DNA of 5,207 bases from an uncultured Schwartzia sp. (GTDB lineage: Bacteria > Bacillota > Negativicutes > Selenomonadales > Selenomonadaceae): positions 1-5,207 of the forward strand of contig CAJPQU010000132.1 in the NCBI GenBank assembly GCA_905372875.1. The letters are read 5' to 3'. Positions 1 through 5,207 of this stretch are shown piece after piece (the first letter of the stretch is position 1; each line of letters begins with the position of its first letter). The notes below the pieces were generated by a model, which worked only from the letters and a program-made list of their open reading frames with translations, was not told the DNA's origin and ran no database searches. A program made the translations under genes and the position numbers.

Positions 1-1453
1 CGCGCATGAGGCGCGGCGTCAATTCTTCATTAGTCAAACGATTTTCCATGTCCGCAATATTTTTTATCTTGCCGAGGAACCACTTGTCAATTTTCGTGAT
101 GGCGTATATCTCCTCCACGCTGCTGATCCCACGGCGCAGGGCTTCCGCAATGACAAAGAGGCGCTGATCGTTTATCCGGTAAAGATTCTTTTTGACCCGT
201 TCGTCGTCCCATTCCGCCATGCCATCCATGTGCAGACGATGTACACCGATCTCTAAGGAGCGCACCGCCTTAAGGAGCGCCCCCTCAAAGCAGCGATCGA
301 TGGACATTACCTCGCCGGTGGCCTTCATCTGCGTGCCAAGCGTGTGATCGGCATAAATGAATTTGTCGAAGGGCCAGCGGGGGAATTTGACCACGCAGTA
401 ATCAATGGCCGGTTCAAAGCAGACTTTCGTCTTTTGGGTGACGGCATTGGTAATTTCATCCAAGGTATAGCCAATAGCGATCTTGGCCGACACCTTGGCG
501 ATGGGATAGCCAGTGGCCTTGGATGCCAACGCGGAGGAACGGCTTACCCGGGGATTGACCTCAATGACGTAATAGGATTCACTGTTGGGATCAAGGGCAT
601 ACTGGGCGTTGCATCCGCCCTCAATGCCCAGTTCCCGGATAATCCGCAGACTGGCGGTGCGCAGCATTTGCGCCTCCCGATCCGTCAAGGTCTGGGTCGG
701 CGCCACCACGATGCTGTCCCCCGTGTGAACCCCCACCGGATCCACATTTTCCATATTACAAATGGTAATGCAGTTGTCGTTGCCGTCCCGCATGACCTCG
801 TACTCAATCTCTTTCCATCCGGCCACGCTGCGCTCGATGAGAACCTGCCCGATCATGCTGTATTTCAGACCTTTGATAACGATCTCAATGAGTTCTTCCT
901 CATTCTCCGCGATGCCGCCGCCAGTTCCCCCCATGGTGTAGGCGGGACGGACGATGATGGGATACCCGATGGTTTCGGCAAAGCGGACGGCGGCGGCCAC
1001 ATCTTCGACGATGGTACTTTCCGGCACCGGTTCCCCCAACTTCTGCATGGTTTCCTTGAAAAGTTCCCGATCTTCCGCTTTTTTGATGGCTGTCAGAGAG
1101 GTCCCCAAAAGCTCGACGCCGTATTTTTCCAAAATCCCCTTTTCCGCTAATTGGACGGCCAAATTTAGCCCGGCCTGTCCCCCTAAGGTCGCCAAGAGGC
1201 CCTCGGGACGCTCCTTACTTACGATCTCTTCCAAAAAATCGACGGTCAACGGCTCAATGTACACCCGGTCAGCAATGTGGGTATCGGTCATGATGGTGGC
1301 CGGGTTGCTGTTGACTAAGACAACCTCTAACCCCTCTTCCTTGAGGGCGCGGCAGGCTTGAGAACCGGCGTAATCGAACTCCGCCGCCTGTCCGATGATG
1401 ATGGGGCCGGAACCGATGACCATAACTTTTTTCAGGTACGCTTTTTTCGGCAC
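1..1453 (-). CDS. carB: Carbamoyl-phosphate synthase large subunit, N-terminal part (cut by left edge)
   Basis: CarB uses ammonia passed from CarA, bicarbonate and two ATP to make carbamoyl phosphate in the cytoplasm. The window holds the first 484 residues of a family usually near 1060-1075. They cover the carboxyphosphate (first ATP-grasp) half and the start of the oligomerisation domain. Visible marks are the N-terminal glycine-rich segment VIGSGPIIIGQ (12-22), NSNPATIMTD (48-57), GGQAGLN (91-97), Arg129 and Arg169 at the E. coli nucleotide-site positions, the glycine loop TMGGTGGG (173-180), WKEIEYE (213-219), and the metal-site set Gln284, Glu298 and Asn300 followed by PRVSRSSALASKATG. 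The GTG start is chosen because AAGGAGG lies 7 nt upstream and the protein begins MPKKAYLKK, typical of the family. Only 2 nt separate it from the carA stop, so coupling is likely. The second ATP-grasp half and the allosteric domain lie outside the window. There are no frameshifts. Confidence 0.97.
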   Translation of the reverse strand, partial: MPKKAYLKKVMVIGSGPIIIGQAAEFDYAGSQACRALKEEGLEVVLVNSNPATIMTDTHIADRVYIEPLTVDFLEEIVSKERPEGLLATLGGQAGLNLAVQLAEKGILEKYGVELLGTSLTAIKKAEDRELFKETMQKLGEPVPESTIVEDVAAAVRFAETIGYPIIVRPAYTMGGTGGGIAENEEELIEIVIKGLKYSMIGQVLIERSVAGWKEIEYEVMRDGNDNCITICNMENVDPVGVHTGDSIVVAPTQTLTDREAQMLRTASLRIIRELGIEGGCNAQYALDPNSESYYVIEVNPRVSRSSALASKATGYPIAKVSAKIAIGYTLDEITNAVTQKTKVCFEPAIDYCVVKFPRWPFDKFIYADHTLGTQMKATGEVMSIDRCFEGALLKAVRSLEIGVHRLHMDGMAEWDDERVKKNLYRINDQRLFVIAEALRRGISSVEEIYAITKIDKWFLGKIKNIADMENRLTNEELTPRLMR

Positions 1454-1455
1454 GA

Positions 1456-2520
1456 TTAGTCCTCCTTCCCCAAGAGCCCCATGAACTCATCGAAGAGATA
1501 CGTGTTATCGTCCGATCCCGGCGCAGCCTCAGGATGAAACTGTACCGTAAAAACCGGCAGATCCTCATGGCGCATCCCTTCCACCGTACCGTCGTTCATG
1601 GATCGGTGTGTCACGGTAAGGGGCAGCCGTTCTATGGAAGCCTCGTCCACGGCATAGCCATGGTTTTGGGAAGTGATCTGGACGCGCCCGGTCGAAAGAT
1701 TTTTCACCGGCTGATTGGAACCGCGATGGCCAAATTTCAATTTGTATGTATCCGCCCCCATGGCCAACGCCAAAAGCTGGTGGCCAAGGCAGATTCCAAA
1801 CATCGGCTTTTGCCCTAATAATTTTTTTATATTGGCGGCAATTTCAGGAATATCCTTCGGATTCCCCGGCCCGTTGGAGAGAAAAATACCGTCCGGGTGA
1901 AGCGCCATGACCTCCTCGGCGGTAGTGAAAGCGGGGACGACCGTCAAATCACAGCCCCATTGATGGAGAGAACGTAAGATATTTTTTTTGATACCAAAAT
2001 CCCATACCACCACCCGAGGGCCGTTATTTTCCAGCGTGTAAACGTTCGGCGTCGTCACCTCAGCGACGACATCCGGCGTAAGCGGCGGTGCCAAAAGCCG
2101 TGCCGCTTCCTTCATCGATGCGTCCTCGGAGACGAGGATTCCTTTCATCGCCCCGGCAGAGCGAATATGCCGAGTCACAGCGCGGGTATCCACATCGCAC
2201 AGGCAGGGAATTTTCTCTCGGATCAAAAATGCCCCGAGGCTCTCTTCCGACTGCCAGTTGCTGGGCGTCTCGCACAGTTCCCCGATGACTAAGCCATTCA
2301 CAAAAGCCTGCCGGGACTGCATGAATTGGGGCGAGATCCCGTAATTTCCCACCAGGGGATACGTCAGTACCACGATCTGCCGACAATAAGACGGGTCGGT
2401 CAAAATTTCCTGATACCCCGTCATGCCCGTATTGAATACCACTTCGCCGACGGCATTCCCGTCGCCTAAGAGGCGGCCCGTAAAGACCGCGCCGTCTTCC
2501 AACAACAATTTCCCTTGCAA
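1456..2520 (-). CDS. carA: Carbamoyl-phosphate synthase small (glutaminase) subunit
   Basis: CarA hydrolyses glutamine and channels the ammonia to CarB. The product is 354 residues from the preferred start. The N-terminal CarA-specific domain carries FNTGMTGYQEILTDPSY and the SNWQSEESLGAFL region. The C-terminal class I glutamine amidotransferase domain has the nucleophile elbow FGICLGHQ (Cys244) and the catalytic pair in FHPEAAPGS (His329, Glu331), plus SNGPGNP upstream and the conserved HRGSNQPV loop. The start is a decision. An upstream in-frame ATG at 2556 would add 12 residues and overlap pyrC by 20 nt, but it has no usable ribosome binding site. TTG at 2520 has GGAGG 8 nt upstream and gives the family-like start M-QGKLLLEDG. 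All catalytic residues are present, so an active enzyme is expected. It sits between pyrC and carB, which points to a pyrimidine role; whether it also serves arginine synthesis cannot be told. Confidence 0.96.
   Translation of the reverse strand: MQGKLLLEDGAVFTGRLLGDGNAVGEVVFNTGMTGYQEILTDPSYCRQIVVLTYPLVGNYGISPQFMQSRQAFVNGLVIGELCETPSNWQSEESLGAFLIREKIPCLCDVDTRAVTRHIRSAGAMKGILVSEDASMKEAARLLAPPLTPDVVAEVTTPNVYTLENNGPRVVVWDFGIKKNILRSLHQWGCDLTVVPAFTTAEEVMALHPDGIFLSNGPGNPKDIPEIAANIKKLLGQKPMFGICLGHQLLALAMGADTYKLKFGHRGSNQPVKNLSTGRVQITSQNHGYAVDEASIERLPLTVTHRSMNDGTVEGMRHEDLPVFTVQFHPEAAPGSDDNTYLFDEFMGLLGKED
1461..1467 (-). promoter_or_regulatory. Ribosome binding site for carB (GTG start)
   Basis: A full AAGGAGG lies inside the last codons of carA, 7 nt before the GTG at 1453. 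It supports the GTG start over downstream ATG codons such as residue 11, and suggests carA-carB translational coupling, which would help make the two subunits in equal amounts. Confidence 0.85.
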
Positions 2521-2528
2521 AGGCAAGC

Positions 2529-2533
2529 CCTCC
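2529..2533 (-). promoter_or_regulatory. Ribosome binding site deciding the carA start (TTG)
   Basis: GGAGG lies just after the pyrC TGA stop (2537-2539), 8 nt before TTG at 2520. This favours TTG over the upstream ATG at 2556, which has only a GGG directly abutting it. Placed right behind the pyrC stop, it would let terminating ribosomes reinitiate. The choice is inferred from spacing and family alignment. Confidence 0.75.
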
Positions 2534-2536
2534 GTT

Positions 2537-3826
2537 TCACTCAATAATCTTCCCATCCCGCATGACGACTTGACCGTCCACCATCGTCATCACAGCTCTC
2601 CCCTTCAACCGGCGCCCCACAAACGGGGAATGGGTGCCTCGGGTATAAAAGTTTTCCGCCTCAACCGTCCATTCCCGATCGAGATCCAAGATGGCGATGT
2701 CCGCCGGACTGCCCACGGATAAGGTGCCGCCTGATAAAGCGAACAATTTCGCCGGTTCCGCCGTCATTTTAGAAATCAAGGTGTTCAAACCCAATTTTCC
2801 CGTATGATAAAGCTCCGTAAGTAGTACCCCCAGCGCCGTCTCCAAGCCAGGAAAGCCGCTGGGTGCCAAGCAGTACTCCCTATCCTTTTCCTCTTCGGCA
2901 TGGGGGGAATGATCCGTGACGATGGCATCAATGGTGCCGTCTTTCAGCCCCTCCACCATGGCGTCCACATCAGCTTGCCGCCGCAGGGGCGGATTGACCT
3001 TCGTGGCGCTGTCCGTCAAGTCCACACAGTCGTCGGTTAGCGTCAGATGGTGGGGCGTTACTTCCGCCGTGACCTTGACGCCGCGTTTCTTTGCCTGACG
3101 CACCATGTCCACCGCCCGCGCCGAGCTGATGTGTGCCACATGGACGCGGGCGTCGGCGTATTCCGCCAGCAAAATATCCCGATCCACCGCGATATCCTCC
3201 GCCACCGTTGGGCGTCCCTTGACGCCCAACATGGCACTCCGATGGCCTTCGTTCATGCAGCCTTCCTCAATCAGGGTGGTATCCTCGTCGTGATTGATGA
3301 TCACCTTATCGAAGGCGCGAAGATAATCGAGGCCATTAAGGAGAACCTGCGCCCTCTGAACGTAATGACCGTCATCAGAAAACGCCACCGCCCCCGCTTC
3401 GGTCATGTCCCCTAACTCCGCTAATTCCTCCCCGCGCTGCCCCTTCGTCAGCGCGCCAATGATTGCAATATGAACCAGACTTTCCTCCGCCGCCCGCTTT
3501 TGCAGACTGCGCACGAGCGCCGCATTATCCACCACCGGCTTCGTATTGGGCATGGTGGCAATCGTCGTGTAGCCCCCCGCGGCGGCCGCCCGGCTGCCGG
3601 ACACGAAGTCCTCCTTCGCCTCCTGCCCCGGCTCCCGGAGATGAACATGCATATCGATAAGCCCTGGCGTCACTACTTTTCCCGCGGCATCGATAATCTC
3701 TGCCCCCGCCGCCGACAGATCAGCACCGACTTTGGCAATTTTCCCATCCTCAATCAAAATATCACAGACTTTATCTAGGCGGTTCGCCGGATCCAGTACC
3801 CGCCCGTTTTTAATGATCCGCACCAT
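2537..3826 (-). CDS. pyrC: Dihydroorotase, type I (B. subtilis PyrC-like), apparently active
   Basis: A cytoplasmic zinc amidohydrolase that reversibly cyclises N-carbamoyl-L-aspartate to L-dihydroorotate, the third pyrimidine step. At 429 residues it matches the usual length of type I enzymes. All expected active-site residues are visible: the HxH metal pair in DMHVHLREPG (His60, His62), TMPNTKP (91-97), Asp152 in SDDGHYV, His179 in INHDED, His232 in AHISSARAV, Asn278 in VNPPLR, and catalytic Asp305 in VTDHSPHAEEEK, followed by PSGFPGLET. The C-terminal part returns to the beta-sandwich typical of amidohydrolases (SPADIAILDL). It is therefore unlike the metal-ligand-lacking PyrC' paralogues that pair with some Pseudomonas-type PyrB. 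The ATG start has GGGAGGG 7 nt upstream. It overlaps the pyrB end by 17 nt in another frame, implying coupled translation. Confidence 0.97.
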   Translation of the reverse strand: MVRIIKNGRVLDPANRLDKVCDILIEDGKIAKVGADLSAAGAEIIDAAGKVVTPGLIDMHVHLREPGQEAKEDFVSGSRAAAAGGYTTIATMPNTKPVVDNAALVRSLQKRAAEESLVHIAIIGALTKGQRGEELAELGDMTEAGAVAFSDDGHYVQRAQVLLNGLDYLRAFDKVIINHDEDTTLIEEGCMNEGHRSAMLGVKGRPTVAEDIAVDRDILLAEYADARVHVAHISSARAVDMVRQAKKRGVKVTAEVTPHHLTLTDDCVDLTDSATKVNPPLRRQADVDAMVEGLKDGTIDAIVTDHSPHAEEEKDREYCLAPSGFPGLETALGVLLTELYHTGKLGLNTLISKMTAEPAKLFALSGGTLSVGSPADIAILDLDREWTVEAENFYTRGTHSPFVGRRLKGRAVMTMVDGQVVMRDGKIIE

Positions 3827-4772
3827 CGTCTTTCCCTCCCGTCAACGCTAAGGTCAGTAAGGCCATACGAACGGCCACACCGTTTTCCACCTGCTCCTGA
3901 ATGGCCGAATGCGCGCCATAGGCCACGGTCGGCGAAATCTCCAAGCCTTTGTTCATCGGCCCTGGATGAAGGATGAGAACATCGTCTTTCGCCAAGGCCA
4001 GCCGCTCCTCGTTGAGTCCGAAAATACGGGCGTATTCGCGCGGCGACGGGAAAAGCCCGGCCTTTTGCCGCTCCAACTGAATCCGCAGCACATTGACAGC
4101 GTCCGCATCCCGCAACGCCTCTTCAATGCGATCGTGAACGAAAATGCCGGGCTCCTCAAAGAGAAAACGCGGCAGCAGTGTCTTCGGCCCCGCCAAATGT
4201 ACCTCCACACCCATCTTCCGCATTCCCCAAATATCCGAACGTGCCACCCGGCTGTGGAGAATATCTCCTAAGATCGCCACCTTCAATCCTTTCAGCCGAC
4301 CTTTGTGTTCCCGTAGGGTAAAGAGATTGAGCAGCCCTTGGGATGGATGGGCGTGGGCACCATCACCGGCGTTGACGATGACTGGATGATGGACGACCTT
4401 GGCGGCATAAGCCGCTGCCCCCGCCTCTTTATGGCGCATGACGATGGCGTCAAATCCCATAGCTTCCACAGTGAGGAGCGTGTCCCGCAGACTCTCTCCC
4501 TTCGTGATACTGCTGGTACCCGCCGTGATGTTCACTACATCCGCCCCGAGATATTTTCCCGCTGTCTCAAACGAGGTGCGCGTTCTGGTGCTGGCTTCAT
4601 AAAAGACCGTCACGATGGACTTTCCCCGCAGGGTCGGCACCTTTTTGATGTCACGATGTATGATATTTTTCATTTCCCGGGCGGTGTCCAAAATGAGCTG
4701 AATTTCTTCCGGGGTGAAGAACTCCAACCCCAAAATGTGTTTCCCGCGCAACGATACGGTACTCTTCCCCAA
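3810..4772 (-). CDS. pyrB: Aspartate carbamoyltransferase catalytic subunit (Pseudomonas-type sequence)
   Basis: Condenses carbamoyl phosphate with L-aspartate to N-carbamoyl-L-aspartate in the cytoplasm, the committed pyrimidine step. Length is 320 residues from the chosen TTG start. The N-terminal carbamoyl-phosphate domain has the signature ASTRTRTSFE (Ser61-Thr64 bind phosphate), the 80s-loop TKGES with Lys91, Arg113, and GDGAHAHPSQG with His142 and Gln145. The aspartate domain has GDILHSRVARS (Arg175), VLRIQLERQ (Arg230) and LHPGPMNKGLEI. From memory, segments such as KKVP-LRGK, GD-HAHP-QG, GDILHSRVARS and HPGP-N-G-EI resemble Pseudomonas PyrB more than B. subtilis PyrB. No pyrI regulatory-subunit gene follows; pyrC overlaps instead. 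An alternative GTG start at 4781 adds three residues, but the purine-rich ribosome binding site abuts it, whereas AGGAG lies 8 nt before TTG. Expression should be set by the attenuator in the leader. Function is certain; the start is less so. Confidence 0.96.
   Translation of the reverse strand: MGKSTVSLRGKHILGLEFFTPEEIQLILDTAREMKNIIHRDIKKVPTLRGKSIVTVFYEASTRTRTSFETAGKYLGADVVNITAGTSSITKGESLRDTLLTVEAMGFDAIVMRHKEAGAAAYAAKVVHHPVIVNAGDGAHAHPSQGLLNLFTLREHKGRLKGLKVAILGDILHSRVARSDIWGMRKMGVEVHLAGPKTLLPRFLFEEPGIFVHDRIEEALRDADAVNVLRIQLERQKAGLFPSPREYARIFGLNEERLALAKDDVLILHPGPMNKGLEISPTVAYGAHSAIQEQVENGVAVRMALLTLALTGGKDDGADH
3834..3840 (-). promoter_or_regulatory. Ribosome binding site for pyrC inside the end of pyrB
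   Basis: GGGAGGG sits 7 nt before the pyrC ATG (3826) and inside the last codons of pyrB. It confirms that pyrC starts before pyrB stops (3810), giving a 17-nt overlap. A GTG immediately after the ATG is a less likely start. Confidence 0.8.
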
Positions 4773-4780
4773 GCTGCTCA

Positions 4781-4785
4781 CTCCT
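4781..4785 (-). promoter_or_regulatory. Ribosome binding site deciding the pyrB start (TTG preferred over GTG)
   Basis: AGGAG (within AGAGGAG) is 8 nt before TTG at 4772 and overlaps the GTG candidate at 4781. Correct spacing favours TTG. The GTG would have to rely on the poorer GGG further upstream or on coupling to the small leader frame that ends in GTGA there. Confidence 0.6.
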
Positions 4786-4828
4786 CTTTTCCCTGTGCCT
4801 TCCCTTGCCTCACGGATAAAACCGCGAT

Positions 4829-4864
4829 AAAAAAAGCTTTCTCATGCGAAGGCATAAGAAAGCT
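4829..4864 (-). terminator. Intrinsic terminator of the pyr leader (attenuator)
   Basis: The RNA-sense strand has two 13-nt arms (4852-4864 and 4835-4847). They pair over their full length with one U-G wobble and close a 4-nt CUUC loop. A run of seven U, the first of which is in the stem, then some A/U follows. This is a classic rho-independent terminator lying before the pyrB ribosome binding site rather than at an operon end, so it acts as an attenuator. Its 5' arm is shared with the antiterminator. Confidence 0.93.
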
Positions 4865-4921
4865 AATCAGCTCCAATCCACAACAAAACTACCGCTGAAC
4901 GGTACGCTCCCTTTATCAGCC
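4851..4921 (-). promoter_or_regulatory. Antiterminator structure of the pyr leader
   Basis: The 3' side of the PyrR-binding stem and following bases (4921-4906, GGCUGAUAAAGGGAGC) can pair with 4863-4851 (GCUUUCUUAUGCC), the 5' arm of the terminator. There are 13 pairs, two of them G-U, with a UG bulge and a single A bulge. Inside the enclosed loop a small perfect hairpin forms (4890-4904, UACCG / CGGUA with a 5-nt loop). This pairing excludes both the PyrR loop and the terminator, the three-way switch known from PyrR-controlled leaders. The structure was found by eye; no energies were computed. Confidence 0.8.
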
Positions 4922-4942
4922 TCACAGGACCAATTTCAAAGG
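4910..4942 (-). promoter_or_regulatory. PyrR-binding loop (anti-antiterminator)
   Basis: A lower stem CCUUU/AAAGG (4942-4938 with 4914-4910), a 3-nt GAA bulge on the 5' side, and an upper 7-bp stem AUUGGUC/GGCUGAU close the hexaloop CUGUGA. The stretch 4931-4918 reads GGUCCUGUGAGGCU and matches the described PyrR site ARUCCNGNGAGGYU at all but the first base. In Bacillus, PyrR charged with UMP or UTP binds this loop, blocks the antiterminator and causes termination. The site implies that the genome encodes PyrR, although pyrR is not in this window. Confidence 0.9.
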
Positions 4943-4961
4943 CACATATTAATTTTTCCCC

Positions 4962-4990
4962 ATCATAACACGAACCGCCAACGGTGTCAA
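4962..4990 (-). promoter_or_regulatory. Strong sigma70/sigmaA promoter of the pyr operon
   Basis: The -35 box TTGACA (4990-4985, perfect) and -10 box TATGAT (4967-4962, 5 of 6) are separated by exactly 17 bp. A TG one base before the -10 makes it an extended -10. Transcription should start near 4955, about 13 nt before the PyrR-binding stem and about 180 nt before pyrB. Near-consensus boxes suggest high initiation, leaving control to the downstream attenuator. I see no operator. Confidence 0.88.
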
Positions 4991-5035
4991 CGATACCATC
5001 CAACGGACATTCTTTGCCCATAACATGATATGCAG

Positions 5036-5207
5036 TTACTTTTCTCCCCCTCGGCCTAAAGTCATCTGCACAGCGAAAAAATTATGCACCGCTTGCGCCG
5101 CTGATCTCGTCATCCCAGGAGCTGTGGCCAGCTCGTCGGGACTGGCAGCCCGAATTTTCCCAATACTACCGAAGTGGTTCCAGAGTGCCTGCCGCCGCTT
5201 CGGTCCG
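5036..5207 (-). CDS. uvrC: UvrC, excinuclease ABC subunit C, C-terminal end (cut by right edge)
   Basis: UvrC makes both incisions around bulky DNA lesions in UvrABC nucleotide excision repair. Only the last 56 codons and the TAA stop are visible; base 5207 belongs to the preceding codon. The peptide begins GPKRRQALWNHFGSIGKIR, continues ASPDELATAPGMTRSAAQAV, and ends in GRGGEK. This is the tandem helix-hairpin-helix DNA-binding domain that closes UvrC, with the typical GPKRR-ALL-HFGS and PGM-R-AA patterns. The identification rests on this short domain. Other helix-hairpin-helix proteins share parts of it, but GPKRRQAL plus position at the extreme C-terminus fits UvrC best. It runs in the same direction as the pyr operon, with 45 nt between its stop and the pyr -35 box and no clear terminator there. 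Confidence 0.88.
   Translation of the reverse strand, partial: GPKRRQALWNHFGSIGKIRAASPDELATAPGMTRSAAQAVHNFFAVQMTLGRGGEK

Noticed and set aside
344..1150. Long plus-strand open frame of 268 codons
   Set aside because: It is antisense to carB, whose conserved ATP-grasp motifs continue throughout. The translated product shows no recognisable motif, and a long antisense frame is expected from GC-biased codons.
1269..1568. Minus-strand frame of 99 codons bridging the carA-carB junction
   Set aside because: It is out of frame with both genes, rich in Arg/Ser as expected from frame-shifted coding sequence, and covers their conserved ends.
3047..3415. Plus-strand frame of 122 codons, plus several shorter ones in 2900-3800
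   Set aside because: All are shadows of pyrC, which has complete dihydroorotase motifs in its own frame.
4338..4898. Plus-strand open frame of 186 codons covering the pyrB start and leader
   Set aside because: It is antisense to pyrB and to the attenuator, whose structure explains the bases. There is no protein family resemblance.
4890..4904. Small perfect inverted repeat considered as a separate operator
   Set aside because: It lies downstream of the transcription start and fits better as the inner hairpin of the antiterminator. Nothing indicates a DNA-binding protein site.
4936..4947. Three-codon leader frame ATG TGC CTT TGA near the transcript start
   Set aside because: It has no ribosome binding site inside the predicted transcript and lies in the PyrR-binding stem. 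It is most likely chance.
1..5207. Search for mobile elements, CRISPR arrays, tRNA genes, toxin-antitoxin pairs or defence genes
   Set aside because: Nearly every base is accounted for by five conserved housekeeping genes and one leader. No direct repeats, terminal inverted repeats or foreign-looking segments were seen.

Overview
The window is the upstream part of a de novo pyrimidine biosynthesis operon. It lies entirely on the minus strand, so it reads from the right edge to the left. Four genes follow one another: pyrB (aspartate carbamoyltransferase), pyrC (dihydroorotase), carA and carB (small and large subunits of carbamoyl-phosphate synthase). carB runs off the left edge about 45% of the way through. 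Upstream of the operon, at the right edge, are the last 56 codons of uvrC (excinuclease ABC subunit C), also on the minus strand.

The 263 bases between uvrC and pyrB hold no well-supported gene but are dense with control sequence. There is a near-consensus sigma70/sigmaA promoter with an extended -10 (4962-4990). It is followed by a textbook PyrR-dependent attenuator: a PyrR-binding stem-loop (4910-4942), an alternative antiterminator pairing (4851-4921), and a strong intrinsic terminator (4829-4864). In the known mechanism, PyrR with bound UMP/UTP stabilises the binding loop, which lets the terminator form. When pyrimidine nucleotides are low, the antiterminator forms instead and the operon is transcribed.

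The four genes are packed tightly: pyrB/pyrC overlap by 17 nt, pyrC/carA are separated by 16 nt with the preferred start, and carA/carB are separated by 2 nt. Strong Shine-Dalgarno sequences sit in front of each start, so they should be co-transcribed and partly translationally coupled. Together the products convert glutamine, bicarbonate and ATP to carbamoyl phosphate (CarAB), join it to aspartate (PyrB) and cyclise the product to dihydroorotate (PyrC). The later genes (pyrD, pyrK, pyrF, pyrE) would be expected downstream, beyond the left edge; this is inference.

The PyrR attenuator, the strong GGAGG-type ribosome binding sites and the B. subtilis-like gene order suggest Bacillota (Firmicutes). 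The moderately GC-rich sequence would fit Negativicutes or a GC-rich clostridial lineage, but the genus cannot be determined here. This looks like conserved core metabolism. I see no mobile element, CRISPR array, tRNA or rRNA, and no evidence of a wholly new system. The points most worth a second look are the attenuator and the pairing of a Pseudomonas-type PyrB with an apparently active, overlapping PyrC.
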